From Chloroflexus sp. Y-396-1 (GTDB taxonomy: Bacteria; Chloroflexota; Chloroflexia; Chloroflexales; Chloroflexaceae), in the NCBI RefSeq assembly GCF_000516515.1, contig NZ_KI911784.1:3008881-3072880 (forward strand): 64,000 bases of DNA. Reading direction: 5' to 3'. Both the position numbers and the translations under genes were made by a program. This document shows, one piece after another, positions 38,700 to 46,990 of this stretch (the first letter of the stretch is position 1; every line of letters begins with the position of its first letter). The notes beneath the pieces were generated by a model. That model did not search any database. It was not told the DNA's origin and was given only the letters and a program-made list of their open reading frames with translations.

Positions 38700-39476
38700 T
38701 CACACTGCATGCCGAGCTAGCGCCTGATACAAGACCTGGTATGGCTGGGCACCCACTAAACGCTCAACAACCCGCCCGTCCTTGAAAATGTACAGCGCCG
38801 GGATACCGGTAATGCCAAACCGCTGCGCTGTATACGGATTTTCGTCTACATTGAGCTTGGCCACCACGGCACGGCCGGCAAACTCGTGTGCCAGTCGCTC
38901 GACTGCCGGGGCAACTGCACGGCATGGCCCGCACCAGGGCGCCCAGAAATCGACCAACACCGGTTGCTTGCTCTGCCCAACGATTTGATCGAATGTGGCA
39001 TCGCTGAGAGTAATTGGTTCACCTTGCTGATGTCGTTCACCCACTGGCTGGTGCGCTGATGGTCTGTGATGAGCTGTGCCATTTTCTGTCGCCGATGATG
39101 ATTGGAGTGGTACACTCGGCCCTTTCGGTAACGGTGGCTGCGATCCACCATCACTCAGGTACTGTAACCACGCCTGTAACGAGGCTTCAGGAGCTACGCC
39201 GCTGGTCTGTGCTACCGTGGCCCCATTTCTGATGAAAATCAGAGCCGGTAGGTCGGTAATGTTGTATTTCCGTACTAATCCTGGATTATCATCAGCATCG
39301 ATCCGTGCGAGCAGTGCTTTGCCGGCAAAGCGCTGAGCCAGTCGTTCGAGCGTCGGATCAAGTTGCTGGCAAGTTGGACAGTTCCGTCGCTCGAAGATCA
39401 GAAGTACGGGTAAACCAGCTTTCAGCACGCGGTCGATGCTCTGTTCGCTGGTTCGGATTGGAGTTGAAAAGACCAT
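38700..39476 (-). CDS. Tandem thioredoxin protein (two Trx domains)
   Basis: The 258-residue cytoplasmic protein holds two thioredoxin folds. Domain 1 (about 1-110) has the active site RNCPTCQQ instead of the usual WCGPC. Domain 2 (about 150-258) has the canonical FWAPWCGPCR. A Pro/Ser/His-rich linker joins them. The second domain should be an active disulfide reductase. The first has a CPTC pair that may have a different redox potential or a glutaredoxin-like role (inference). The start at 39476 follows GAGGGAAA. An inverted repeat of TGTACA-type half-sites lies just upstream. Confidence 0.87.
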   Translation of the reverse strand: MVFSTPIRTSEQSIDRVLKAGLPVLLIFERRNCPTCQQLDPTLERLAQRFAGKALLARIDADDNPGLVRKYNITDLPALIFIRNGATVAQTSGVAPEASLQAWLQYLSDGGSQPPLPKGPSVPLQSSSATENGTAHHRPSAHQPVGERHQQGEPITLSDATFDQIVGQSKQPVLVDFWAPWCGPCRAVAPAVERLAHEFAGRAVVAKLNVDENPYTAQRFGITGIPALYIFKDGRVVERLVGAQPYQVLYQALARHAV

Positions 39477-39493
39477 AGTTTCCCTCGCTACTA

Positions 39494-39530
39494 TGTACAA
39501 TACATTGCTATGTTGAATGTACGCTGTACA
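39494..39530 (-). promoter_or_regulatory. Inverted repeat upstream of the thioredoxin gene
   Basis: On the minus strand TGTACA-gcg-TACATT and AATGTA-T-TGTACA face each other across nine bases, starting 18 bases upstream of the thioredoxin ATG. This is suited to binding a dimeric repressor or to forming a leader hairpin. The regulator is unknown. Confidence 0.45.
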
Positions 39531-39791
39531 GATAACGCCGGTCATTAAAGATTTGTTAATATCATGTCAGAACATATTGTGGAGCTTGTCCGACTTTTAC
39601 CTGAGCTGTGCCACGGTGCATGTGGTAAGCTTCTACAATTTCTGCATTGAGGTAACCCTCGCAAGCAAAATCAGCAAGCTTCAGCGGTGACTTCCGAGGC
39701 TAGCCCTGTCGCTACGCCGACGGGTATGATGGGTGAACCGCGCCATTTACACCGACATAGAGTCTTTCAGTGTAATCAAGATGCAAACTAT

Positions 39792-39820
39792 TTGCAAAAA
39801 TATTGCAAACACGCTATACT
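39792..39820 (+). promoter_or_regulatory. Promoter with TTGCAA repeats
   Basis: TTGCAA (39792-39797) and TATACT (39815-39820) are 17 bases apart, upstream of the small coiled-coil gene. The motif TGCAAA recurs three times within 39782-39810, which may mark a regulator site. Confidence 0.5.
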
Positions 39821-39910
39821 AGACGCAGAAGTCGCGGCGACGGTGCCGCTCTGGTCATTGTTGCCGCGGCGCTTTTTGTTGCGCCCGGCGAACATGTGTG
39901 GAGAAAGTCA

Positions 39911-40177
39911 ATGCAAACCTACTTTCGTCAGCGCATCGAAGTTCTAACAGCACGCCTAGACAATCTCCGTTCGAGTTTGGAACGAGCACGTCAGTCGGTA
40001 ACGCGCCTGGAAAACGAATCTGTTCCGGCAGGGGCCACGGCACTGGCTCGTGCGGCACAACTTTCGGCAGCTCGGGCAATGGCTGCTACTCTGGCCGACC
40101 GTGAACGCCATCTGCTGATTGCTATTCAATCGTTGCAGGCTGAGCTTGCCGATCAGCAGTTGACTGAGCACGAATAG
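39911..40177 (+). CDS. Small coiled-coil protein, unknown function
   Basis: The 88-residue product is almost wholly helical, with heptads such as IEVLTARLDNLRSSLERARQ and a second helix near residue 50-80 (LADRERHLLIAIQSLQAEL). It has no membrane segment and no recognised domain. The start at 39911 follows GGAGAAAG; the longer upstream frame from 39803 reads through the promoter region and is rejected. It converges on the lysY/argC gene. Confidence 0.65.
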   Translation: MQTYFRQRIEVLTARLDNLRSSLERARQSVTRLENESVPAGATALARAAQLSAARAMAATLADRERHLLIAIQSLQAELADQQLTEHE

Positions 40178-40275
40178 AATAACTGGGGCAGGTTCCAAAG
40201 CTGCCCCATATCGGTGCACAGGCCTTCTTCTTGTGACTACCTGCGGTTGGGTCATTCAGGTATGCTATTCCCGAC

Positions 40276-41310
40276 CTACGGATGTAAACCGGTAAACGTC
40301 AGAGCTGTTGTTTCGGCAAACCCACACATCAGGTTCATGCACTGTACTGCACTCCCTGCCGCTCCCTTCATCAAGTTATCGATTGCACAGATGCTGACGA
40401 TCCGACGTGACGCTGGTTCGTAGGCGAAGCCAATGTCAGCATAATTGGTTCCGGCCACAATTTTTGGTTCAGGGTAGCGATAAATGCCTTGTCGCTCTTT
40501 CACAATGCGGATGAACGGTTGTTCGCGCGCAAAGGCACGGTAGGCTTGCCAGAGATCCTTCTCGCTCAGATCGCGGTTGGCGAAGACGTGCACGGTCGCC
40601 AGCGCACCACGAACCAGCTCGATGGCAGTGATTGATAGATGCACGTTGTGCAAACCGGTTACTTGTTCGATTTCGGCCTGATGACGATGACCGACCGGTG
40701 CAAAGGAGCGCACAGCGCCGGATCGTTCTGGGTGATGGCTGGCTTCGCTAACGGTCGCACCGCCTTCTGATGAGCCAACTTTGACATCGGCAACGATAGG
40801 ACGGTGCAGATCGATGAGATCGGCCTGAATAAGGGGTAAGAGGGCGAGATTGGTGGCGGTAGCATTACAACCGACACCGCTGGCATACTTGGCGCCGGTT
40901 AGCGCTGTCCGATTAATTTCAGGGAGACCATAGACGAAGCGCTCAAGCCACTCTGGCGCCGGATGCGCACTCCCGTACCATTGTTGGTAGACTGCCGGAT
41001 CCCGCAGGCGAAAGTCTGCCGAACAATCAATGATTCGTTCGGCCAGGCTGGCGTATCGTTCTATTGACTGGGCGGCTTCGCCGTGGGGAAGGGCTAGAAA
41101 AAGCAGGTCGCACGGTTGCAGTTGATCGGGGTGAACAAACTGAAGGTTAGTACGCCCACGTAGATTGGGGTGTACTTGATACAGATAACGTCCTGCATTC
41201 CGGGCACTCGTGGCCTGGAGAATTGAGACATGAGGATGATCGAGCAAGAGACGCAGGAGTTCACCGCCTACATAACCGCTCGCGCCTACAATGCTTACGC
41301 GCAGTGTCAT
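40276..41310 (-). CDS. argC: LysY/ArgC: N-acetyl-glutamyl- or LysW-aminoadipyl-phosphate reductase
   Basis: The enzyme reduces an acyl phosphate to the semialdehyde with NADPH. The 344-residue product has the Rossmann start SIVGASGYVGGELLRLLLDHP, the catalytic Cys in SGVGCNATATN, and HRHQAEIEQ near the substrate site. ArgC and LysY are the same family. Its place at the end of the lysW-lysX cluster favours LysY, with possible dual use in arginine synthesis as in some archaea (inference). It lies 195 bases downstream of lysX, past a GC hairpin, so it may have its own expression level. Confidence 0.88.
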   Translation of the reverse strand: MTLRVSIVGASGYVGGELLRLLLDHPHVSILQATSARNAGRYLYQVHPNLRGRTNLQFVHPDQLQPCDLLFLALPHGEAAQSIERYASLAERIIDCSADFRLRDPAVYQQWYGSAHPAPEWLERFVYGLPEINRTALTGAKYASGVGCNATATNLALLPLIQADLIDLHRPIVADVKVGSSEGGATVSEASHHPERSGAVRSFAPVGHRHQAEIEQVTGLHNVHLSITAIELVRGALATVHVFANRDLSEKDLWQAYRAFAREQPFIRIVKERQGIYRYPEPKIVAGTNYADIGFAYEPASRRIVSICAIDNLMKGAAGSAVQCMNLMCGFAETTALTFTGLHP

Positions 41311-41438
41311 TGCTTGCCTCGTAAGAAAAAAGAGAGACGTTTAAGATATGCTAGCCGGCGGGGGTACGTTTAGCACCCGCCCCTGCCTGTGCCGACAAGA
41401 TTTTACAGCATTTCTCCAAAATACATCTTGTGATGTCT

Positions 41439-41459
41439 GGGCGGGCTGGAAACCCGCCC
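41439..41459. terminator. GC hairpin between lysX and argC
   Basis: GGGCGGG and CCCGCCC pair perfectly around CTGGAAA. It may be a terminator or an intergenic repeat. The GAAA-containing loop and GC stem resemble the hairpin at 38657. Confidence 0.35.
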
Positions 41460-41505
41460 CTACCAGTATGGTGGCATTGAGTGTGGCTGGAGAACGATCG
41501 CTCAT

Positions 41506-42354
41506 CTACCCACGACCACGCCCAACTTCCAGGACATAATCGATAATGCGGGCTGGAATATCAACGCCGGTTGTGTCGATGCTATTCCGAAACTCCATCG
41601 TGTAATTCACTTCGTTTACCAGTAATTCTCCTTCAGGTGTTTCCAGAATATCGATAGCAAGCACACCACCTCCAACGGCATGCGCAGCGCGCACGCTAAG
41701 GTCGGCTAGCTCAGGGGTTACCGGACAGTTTGTCGCAACCCCACCGCGCGCTGTGTTCGTGATCCAGTGTGGACTGGTACGATAGATCGCTGCAATACAT
41801 TCGTCGCCAATCACGAAACTACGAATGTCACGCCCTGGTTTGTTGATGTACTGTTGAATGTAGAAGATAGAGTGCTGATAATTTCCCAGGACATCACGGT
41901 GCTCTAAGATTGCTTCAGCCGAATCCCGGTCGTTGATCTTGCTCACCATTCGCCCCCACGAGCCAATAACCGGTTTGAGCACCACTGGGTATCCGAGCTG
42001 TTCAATTGCTTCCAGCGCGCTTTCTGGCGTAAAGGCTAGCAAACAGCGTGGTGTGGGTACACCGGCGTGAATAAGGGCCTGCGTAGTGAGAAATTTGTCG
42101 CCACAGGTGAGGGCAACGTGGTAGGTATTAACAGTCGGTATCCCAGCATCGTTGAAGATTTTGAGCATGTAGAGCGCACGACTATGCTGGATGCACCGTT
42201 CGAGAATGACGTCAAACGGATAGGTGGTTGTGTGCAGGTCAAAAACCTGCTCGCGGTCGTCAATTTTGACATAATCGAGACCACGATGCTCAAGCTCCTG
42301 GAAGAGGAGTTTCTCTTCAGCGCGAATACGCGAACAAAGGACGGCAATGCGCAT
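41506..42354 (-). CDS. lysX: LysX: LysW-aminoadipate (or glutamate) ligase
   Basis: LysX uses ATP to join the alpha-amino group of alpha-aminoadipate to the C-terminal Glu of the carrier protein LysW, which protects it during lysine synthesis. The 282-residue ATP-grasp protein begins [16 protein letters not shown]. It has the ATP-binding [16 protein letters not shown] near residue 125, the metal-binding [12 protein letters not shown] near 250, and a His-free central domain like the Thermus enzyme. AAGGGAG precedes the ATG. It follows two lysW genes directly. Whether it also uses glutamate (ArgX activity) cannot be told from sequence alone. Confidence 0.92.
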   Translation of the reverse strand: MRIAVLCSRIRAEEKLLFQELEHRGLDYVKIDDREQVFDLHTTTYPFDVILERCIQHSRALYMLKIFNDAGIPTVNTYHVALTCGDKFLTTQALIHAGVPTPRCLLAFTPESALEAIEQLGYPVVLKPVIGSWGRMVSKINDRDSAEAILEHRDVLGNYQHSIFYIQQYINKPGRDIRSFVIGDECIAAIYRTSPHWITNTARGGVATNCPVTPELADLSVRAAHAVGGGVLAIDILETPEGELLVNEVNYTMEFRNSIDTTGVDIPARIIDYVLEVGRGRG

Positions 42355-42416
42355 AGTTGGTTTCTCCCTTGAAACGAGCAGAGCCGATAGTTGCAGCTCC
42401 GCTCCACCTGTTGGCT

Positions 42417-42584
42417 CTACTCACCCCAATCCTCTTCGACCTCTGGTGCCAGGACGAGAGTCGGTGGATTGAGGCTGACGACTTCCAGTTCCGCGCCGCA
42501 ATCAGGACATGCAATAATTTCGTTTGCGAGCGTGCCATCGGGCAGAGTGATCTGTGCGCCACATTCAGGACATTCGGCGTGCAT
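42417..42584 (-). CDS. lysW: LysW amino-group carrier protein, copy 1
   Basis: LysW is a small acidic protein whose C-terminal Glu carries the growing lysine (or ornithine) intermediate. This 55-residue copy has the two zinc-binding pairs CPEC (5-8) and CPDC (26-29), then an acidic tail ending in the family-specific EDWGE. AAGGAG lies six bases before the ATG. It is 48/55 identical to the upstream copy by my count. Differences are at positions 9, 11, 16, 17, 20, 21 and 44, mostly in the N-terminal half. A 67-residue extended frame opening at 42620 overlaps the other lysW and is not the start. Confidence 0.93.
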   Translation of the reverse strand: MHAECPECGAQITLPDGTLANEIIACPDCGAELEVVSLNPPTLVLAPEVEEDWGE

Positions 42585-42607
42585 TGCGTTGCTCCTTACT
42601 TTTGTGC

Positions 42608-42775
42608 TTATTCGCCCCAATCCTCTTCGACCTCAGGCGCCAGGGCAAGGGTCGGTGGATTAAGGCTGACGACTTCCAGTTCCGCGCCGCAATCGGGGCA
42701 GGCGATGATCTCGCTCTCAAGGGTATTGGCCGGCAGGGTGATAAGTGCGACACATTCAGGACATTCGGCGTGCAT
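42608..42775 (-). CDS. lysW: LysW amino-group carrier protein, copy 2
   Basis: This 55-residue gene, too short for many ORF finders, has CPEC, CPDC and the terminal EDWGE like its neighbour. Its first half reads [15 protein letters not shown] where copy 1 has [24 protein letters not shown] sits seven bases before the ATG. It lies 23 bases before copy 1 and 14 bases after the homoisocitrate dehydrogenase stop. The second half of the two genes is nearly identical in bases, pointing to a recent duplication or gene conversion. Confidence 0.92.
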   Translation of the reverse strand: MHAECPECVALITLPANTLESEIIACPDCGAELEVVSLNPPTLALAPEVEEDWGE

Positions 42776-42789
42776 TGCAAGCTCTCCTT

Positions 42790-43788
42790 TCAGGGTTGAA
42801 TTGTTAACTGTTCCAGAATAGCATCGGCGACTTCGCGGGTTGTGGCCTCACCACCAACATCAGGGGTGCAGACTCCGGCGGTAGCCACAGTATGTATGGC
42901 CCGCCGTAATCGCTCAGCGGCTTGTGGTCGATTGAGCCAATCGAGCAACATCACCACACAGTTGAGAGCTGCGGTTGGATTGGCAATTCCACGTCCGGCA
43001 ATATCGGGCGCTGCGCCATGTACCGGTTCAAAGAGCGCCCGATCTTGACCGAGGTTGCTGCTGGCAGCAACACCCAGACCGCCGCCGTGAATGCAGGCGA
43101 TATCCGACAGAATATCGCCGAACAGGTTCGTGGTGACGATGACATCAAAGCGTTGTGGTTGGGCAGCCAGTTGCATCGCTGCCACATCAACCAGTCGTTC
43201 TTCAAAGCTCAGTTCTGGGTAGTCGGCAGCGATCTCAAGCGCTACGGTGCGGAACAGACCATCACTGAGCCGTAGCACATTGGCTTTGTGGACGATAGTC
43301 ACTTTGCCGGGATGACCGGTCTTTTGGCGTGTGCGGGCCAGTTCGCAGGCGGTACGGACAATGCGAGCCGATGCGGCGCGGGTAATGACTCGTTCAGCGA
43401 TAGCGGTATTGCCGTCGTCTTCGAGTCGTTCTCGGCCACTGTACAGGTCTTCGGTATTTTCGCGCACGACGACTAGATCGACCCCTGGGCCAGTGGTAGG
43501 TCGGATATTCGCGTAGAGATCGAGGATGCGGCGTAATTCGACGATAGGACTGCGGTAACCAGGTACCGGATAGCTAGGTGAAGCGACAGCGCCAAAGAGG
43601 ATCGCCGTTGACTCACGGGCTAGCTCTAGAGTTGCGTCAGGTAGCGCCGTCCTCGTGCGCTGAAAAACACCCCATCCGGCTTCAGCTTCAATGAGCGTAA
43701 GGTCAGGGGCCAGTTGCCGAAGAGCATCTGTTGCAACGGCCATCACTTCCGGGCCGATCCCATCACCAGGAATCACGCAGATGTTCAT
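42790..43788 (-). CDS. Homoisocitrate dehydrogenase
   Basis: The enzyme oxidatively decarboxylates homoisocitrate to 2-oxoadipate with NAD+. The 332-residue beta-decarboxylating dehydrogenase has [10 protein letters not shown], the substrate loop around [44 protein letters not shown], and [11 protein letters not shown] with the metal-binding Asps. It resembles the Thermus homoisocitrate dehydrogenase more than LeuB (from memory), and the operon context agrees. Activity on isocitrate or isopropylmalate is also possible. It overlaps the small homoaconitase subunit gene by four bases. Confidence 0.88.
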   Translation of the reverse strand: MNICVIPGDGIGPEVMAVATDALRQLAPDLTLIEAEAGWGVFQRTRTALPDATLELARESTAILFGAVASPSYPVPGYRSPIVELRRILDLYANIRPTTGPGVDLVVVRENTEDLYSGRERLEDDGNTAIAERVITRAASARIVRTACELARTRQKTGHPGKVTIVHKANVLRLSDGLFRTVALEIAADYPELSFEERLVDVAAMQLAAQPQRFDVIVTTNLFGDILSDIACIHGGGLGVAASSNLGQDRALFEPVHGAAPDIAGRGIANPTAALNCVVMLLDWLNRPQAAERLRRAIHTVATAGVCTPDVGGEATTREVADAILEQLTIQP

Positions 43789-44288
43789 TGCCCTACCTCT
43801 CCGGGGAAGCGACCGTACTGACGGTAGAAGGGGACGATACCGCCAGCAGCCCAGACTTCACGCAGAAAGAGTGGTGGTGGCGGCAAATGGATCACCCTCC
43901 CATCAGCCGTTGTGATGCGACTTTGCTCCAGATCGAGTTCGACCTCATCACCATCGGCAAGTTCCTTGGTCAAATCAGCGGTAAAGCAGGGAATGCCGAG
44001 ATTCAGCGCATTACGGAAGAAAATGCGAGCGAAGAGTGGGGCGATAATTGCGCCAATACCGACCATACGGAGCGCCAAAGGTGCGTATTCTCGCGAGCTA
44101 CCGCAACCGAAATTTTTCCCGGCCACGATAATATCACCAGGGCGCACATTTGGGGCGAAATCGGGACGATGTTCGATAAATGGATACCGACGCAATTCGC
44201 TCTCGTCTTTGAGCATATACGGCGCATAACGACCAGGAACAATCTGGTCGGTGTTAACATCAGGGCCAAAAAGCCAGACACGAGCCAT
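43785..44288 (-). CDS. lysU: Homoaconitase small subunit (LysU/LeuD type)
   Basis: With the large subunit it converts homocitrate to homoisocitrate via homoaconitate. The 167-residue swivel-domain protein has FGPDVNTDQIVPGRYAP and the signature GKNFGCGSSREYAPLAL, with the substrate-loop YAPYMLK replacing the LeuD-type loop, as in Thermus LysU. A 17-base gap separates it from the large subunit gene, and it overlaps the dehydrogenase gene downstream. Confidence 0.9.
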   Translation of the reverse strand: MARVWLFGPDVNTDQIVPGRYAPYMLKDESELRRYPFIEHRPDFAPNVRPGDIIVAGKNFGCGSSREYAPLALRMVGIGAIIAPLFARIFFRNALNLGIPCFTADLTKELADGDEVELDLEQSRITTADGRVIHLPPPPLFLREVWAAGGIVPFYRQYGRFPGEVGQ

Positions 44289-44305
44289 TGAATACCTCTC
44301 TTTCT

Positions 44306-45556
44306 TTAATGAGCGACAGCCGGCGACCTATCCATCACCGTGCGCGGATCGGTCAAATAACCGGTAAGCGCAGTTGCAGCAGCTACTGCTGGTGATACCA
44401 GATAAATCTGCGCTTCAGGGCTACCCATTCGCCCACGGAAGTTGCGGTTACCGGTAAAGACACACACCTCACCGGGGGCCAGCACACCCATATGGCGACC
44501 GATACACGCACCACATCCCGGTGTACCAATGGTTGCCCCAGCCGCCAGTAGGGTAGCCAGCGTGCCATCAGCCGCAGCACGCTGTAATGCCTGGGCACTG
44601 GCTGGTACAACAATCATCCGCACTCCAGGGGCCAGTCGCCGTCCGGCTAAAATCTGGGCAGCAACAGCCATATCTTCATAGTGACCGTTGGTGCAGGTGC
44701 CAAGATAGACAACATCAACTGCTACATGCCCGAGCTCACTCAGATCGACAACATTGTCAACATAATGTGGCGCCGAAACCTGTGGCTCAAGTTGGCTCAG
44801 ATCGATATCGACCACCTTTTGATATTGAGCGTCGGCATCGACTGTCGGTACAAGTGGGCCGGTTACTGACAATCCGGTTGGTGGTACGATACCTGCTTTC
44901 GCCCCCATTTCAATCGAAAGGGTCGCCAACGTCATTCGCTCCATCACACTTAGATGCTCGACACCGTGCCACTCAATTGCAGCATAGGTTGCCCCGTCAG
45001 CGCGTAAGATACGGGCAGCGCGGAGCGCCAGGTCTTTAGGACCAACCCCGAAGCCAAACGTTCCGTGAGCGCGCACTACAATTGTTTCAGGAACTCGTAG
45101 CCAGGTCTTACCGGTTGCAAGCGCCAGTGCAATATCGGTACTGCCCATACCAGTACCGAATGCGCCGATACAACCGTAGGCGGTACTGTGACTGTCACTA
45201 CCCAAAATGAGCATCCCTGGTTGAGCCAGCCCCTCTTCCACTAACACCGGATGCGAAATGCCGCGACCGACATCAAACAGGTTCGGAATACCCTGAGCAC
45301 GAACCCAGCGTCGCACCTCTTGCTGCTTCTCGGCTGTCTGGACACTGGCTGCCGGCGCAACATGGTCAATGACTACTGCTACTCGTTGCGGATCCCATAC
45401 CCGTTCAGCCCCCAATTCATTGTGTAAGATGCGGATGATCCCAGGGGCAAGACTATCGTGCACCATCACCAGATCGACGCTTGCCGTCACCACATCGCCA
45501 GCCCGTACTGGTCGTCCGGCGACACGGCTTAAAATCTGCTCACTCATCGTTGGCAT
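44306..45556 (-). CDS. lysT: Homoaconitase large subunit (LysT/LeuC type)
   Basis: The 416-residue product is a 4Fe-4S hydratase. Visible are the cluster ligands in YLGTCTNGHYEDM and GTPGCGACIGRHMG (three Cys), the substrate-side GSDSHSTAYGCIGAFGTGMG, and NRNFRGRMGSPEAQIYL near the C-terminus. LeuC, homoaconitase and related enzymes are hard to separate by sequence; the neighbouring homocitrate synthase and LysW genes give the call. The start at ATG 45556 follows GGAGG by eight bases, 16 bases past the homocitrate synthase stop. A longer frame overlapping that gene is rejected. Confidence 0.9.
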   Translation of the reverse strand: MPTMSEQILSRVAGRPVRAGDVVTASVDLVMVHDSLAPGIIRILHNELGAERVWDPQRVAVVIDHVAPAASVQTAEKQQEVRRWVRAQGIPNLFDVGRGISHPVLVEEGLAQPGMLILGSDSHSTAYGCIGAFGTGMGSTDIALALATGKTWLRVPETIVVRAHGTFGFGVGPKDLALRAARILRADGATYAAIEWHGVEHLSVMERMTLATLSIEMGAKAGIVPPTGLSVTGPLVPTVDADAQYQKVVDIDLSQLEPQVSAPHYVDNVVDLSELGHVAVDVVYLGTCTNGHYEDMAVAAQILAGRRLAPGVRMIVVPASAQALQRAAADGTLATLLAAGATIGTPGCGACIGRHMGVLAPGEVCVFTGNRNFRGRMGSPEAQIYLVSPAVAAATALTGYLTDPRTVMDRSPAVAH

Positions 45557-45572
45557 GTGCGTATCCTCCCGT

Positions 45573-46700
45573 TTACTCGGCGTAGCTGTACAGAATCTCA
45601 TCAATCATCGCACCATCGAGGTCGTGTTCATCACCAAGCGCCTTGATTCGGGCCGCGGCAGCGCGAGCCTGTGCTTCACTAAGCGTAATCCCTAGTTCAC
45701 GGGCACGTTCAGCTACGGCGTGCCAGCCCACCAACCGATGGGCAATCGCAATCGTGCGTTGGCGACCAAATAGATTTGGATCGAGCACTTCATAGCTACG
45801 TGGATCGGCCAGGACGGCTTTCGTATGCATACCGGCTTTGTGGTGGAACGCAGTCGGGCTGGTGATGCACTGATTAAACGGAATCTCAATTCCAAGCATC
45901 GTCGCTACCGTCTCGTCAATTTTGGGCAGGAGATCGAGGCGGTATCGTTGGACACGGCTCGGATCGATGCTGGCAATCCGCGCAATCATTCCACTCAAGC
46001 TGGCAATCCCGTTACGCTCACCAATACCAAGCACGGTGACATCGAGATGCGTAGCACCGGCTTCATACGCTGTAAAGGTATTAGCAATGGCGCAGCCGCT
46101 ATCGTTATGACCGTGAAACTCGATGTCGCATGTCACTTCGGCACGTACTGCGCGAACGACATCGTAGACCTGCCGCGGGGTGGCAATCCCTACCGTATCG
46201 GCGAGACCAATACGTTGTACACCCATTGTTTCGACTGCGCGATAAATACGGATTAGGTCAGCGAGGTCGGTGCGGAAGCTGTCTTCACACGAAAAGCGAA
46301 CCTCGACATCGTGATCGCGGAGGTAGGTAATCACTTGTTCAGCTTCAGCCAGAATCTGGCTCAGGCTACGACCGTGGCTGACCGTGCGTAACGGTTCAGA
46401 CGTGGCAAACAGCAGGTTCGCGCCCTGCGCACCGTGTTCAACGGCCAGTCGGGCATCGGCCATATGACAACGGATATGAGTGAGGATACGGGCACGAAAG
46501 CCGTGTCGGGCAATGGTTGCCAGATCGCGAGCACTTTGTGGTGATGCAGCGGGGGAAGTGAGTTCGATATACTCGATGCCAAAGGCATCAAGCATTTCAG
46601 CGATAGCCAGGCGTTGGGCGGAGGTAAAACGGGCGCTGGCGAATTGCTCGCCTTCGCGCAAAGTCGTATCAACGAAAAATAAGCGCTCAGGCAGTGACAT
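45573..46700 (-). CDS. lysS: Homocitrate synthase (LysS)
   Basis: This is the first enzyme of the alpha-aminoadipate route, condensing 2-oxoglutarate with acetyl-CoA. The 375-residue DRE-TIM metallolyase has DTTLREGEQFASARF (metal Asp and catalytic Arg), the LTHIRCH segment, and the metal ligands in EFHGHNDSGCAIANT, plus VLGIGERNGI and the C-terminal AFHHKAGMHTKAVL typical of LysS/NifV. The operon identifies it as the lysine enzyme rather than 2-isopropylmalate or citramalate synthase. Its ATG lies inside a 36-codon upstream ORF, so translation is probably coupled. Confidence 0.92.
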   Translation of the reverse strand: MSLPERLFFVDTTLREGEQFASARFTSAQRLAIAEMLDAFGIEYIELTSPAASPQSARDLATIARHGFRARILTHIRCHMADARLAVEHGAQGANLLFATSEPLRTVSHGRSLSQILAEAEQVITYLRDHDVEVRFSCEDSFRTDLADLIRIYRAVETMGVQRIGLADTVGIATPRQVYDVVRAVRAEVTCDIEFHGHNDSGCAIANTFTAYEAGATHLDVTVLGIGERNGIASLSGMIARIASIDPSRVQRYRLDLLPKIDETVATMLGIEIPFNQCITSPTAFHHKAGMHTKAVLADPRSYEVLDPNLFGRQRTIAIAHRLVGWHAVAERARELGITLSEAQARAAAARIKALGDEHDLDGAMIDEILYSYAE

Positions 46701-46797
46701 AACGGAGCACCTCTCTCACTTGACATGAGCCAAAGAGTTCTGGTCGGCAGTAGCGTGGCGTGTAAGCGACTGGGCTGACAGTTACGTACCGTTTCAT
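46687..46797 (-). CDS. 36-residue leader ORF overlapping lysS
   Basis: The frame starts at ATG 46797, four bases after GGAGGG, and encodes MKRYVTVSPVAYTPRYC and on to RYVTA, ending at TGA 46687-46689. It overlaps the first 14 bases of lysS. The strong ribosome binding site, the overlap and the structured leader upstream suggest a translated regulatory peptide that couples to lysS. The peptide has one Lys and four Arg codons and no obvious domain. It may be an attenuator or a small protein. It has no match I recognise. Confidence 0.5.
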   Translation of the reverse strand: MKRYVTVSPVAYTPRYCRPELFGSCQVREVLRYVTA

Positions 46798-46819
46798 AGT
46801 TCCCTCCATACAAACTGTT

Positions 46820-46906
46820 GACCCGGCGCACCGTTGGTCTGGTGAGCCGGGTCTTGTCTCTTGCGCGCAGCAGACAAGCGTAGCTAACCAGACCTTTCGT
46901 CCGGCT
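46820..46906 (-). promoter_or_regulatory. Structured leader of the lysine operon (three hairpins)
   Basis: In transcript order there is a stem at 46886-46906 (8 bp with two G-U pairs and a CGAAAG-like loop), a 7-bp stem pairing 46872-46878 with 46853-46859, and an 8-bp stem pairing 46846-46853 with 46820-46827. The last is extended by CACC/GGTG inside. The last two stems share one base. No U-tract follows the final stem, so it is not a plain terminator. It may be an attenuator or a ligand- or protein-controlled leader. It does not match the lysine riboswitch or T-box signatures I know. Confidence 0.5.
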
Positions 46907-46961
46907 TCTTCGCGTGCTTGTTCTGCTTGGCGGAAAAGGTTACGTTTCTCATAGCGCCACG

Positions 46962-46990
46962 AATATACCAAGAGTCGGGGATTGTGTCAA
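46962..46990 (-). promoter_or_regulatory. Promoter of the lysine operon
   Basis: On the minus strand TTGACA (46985-46990) and TATATT (46962-46967) are separated by 17 bases, a near-consensus sigma-70 promoter. The transcript would begin about 160 bases before the leader ORF. Confidence 0.75.

Noticed and set aside
43731-44291. 186-residue plus-strand ORF over the homoaconitase small subunit
   Set aside because: It is the antisense shadow of a well-supported gene, as are the other long opposite-strand frames across the GC-rich genes.
46687-46971. 94-residue version of the leader ORF
   Set aside because: The first 58 residues would be translated from the structured leader and begin at a weak start only a few bases after the promoter; the ATG at 46797 with a strong ribosome binding site is preferred.
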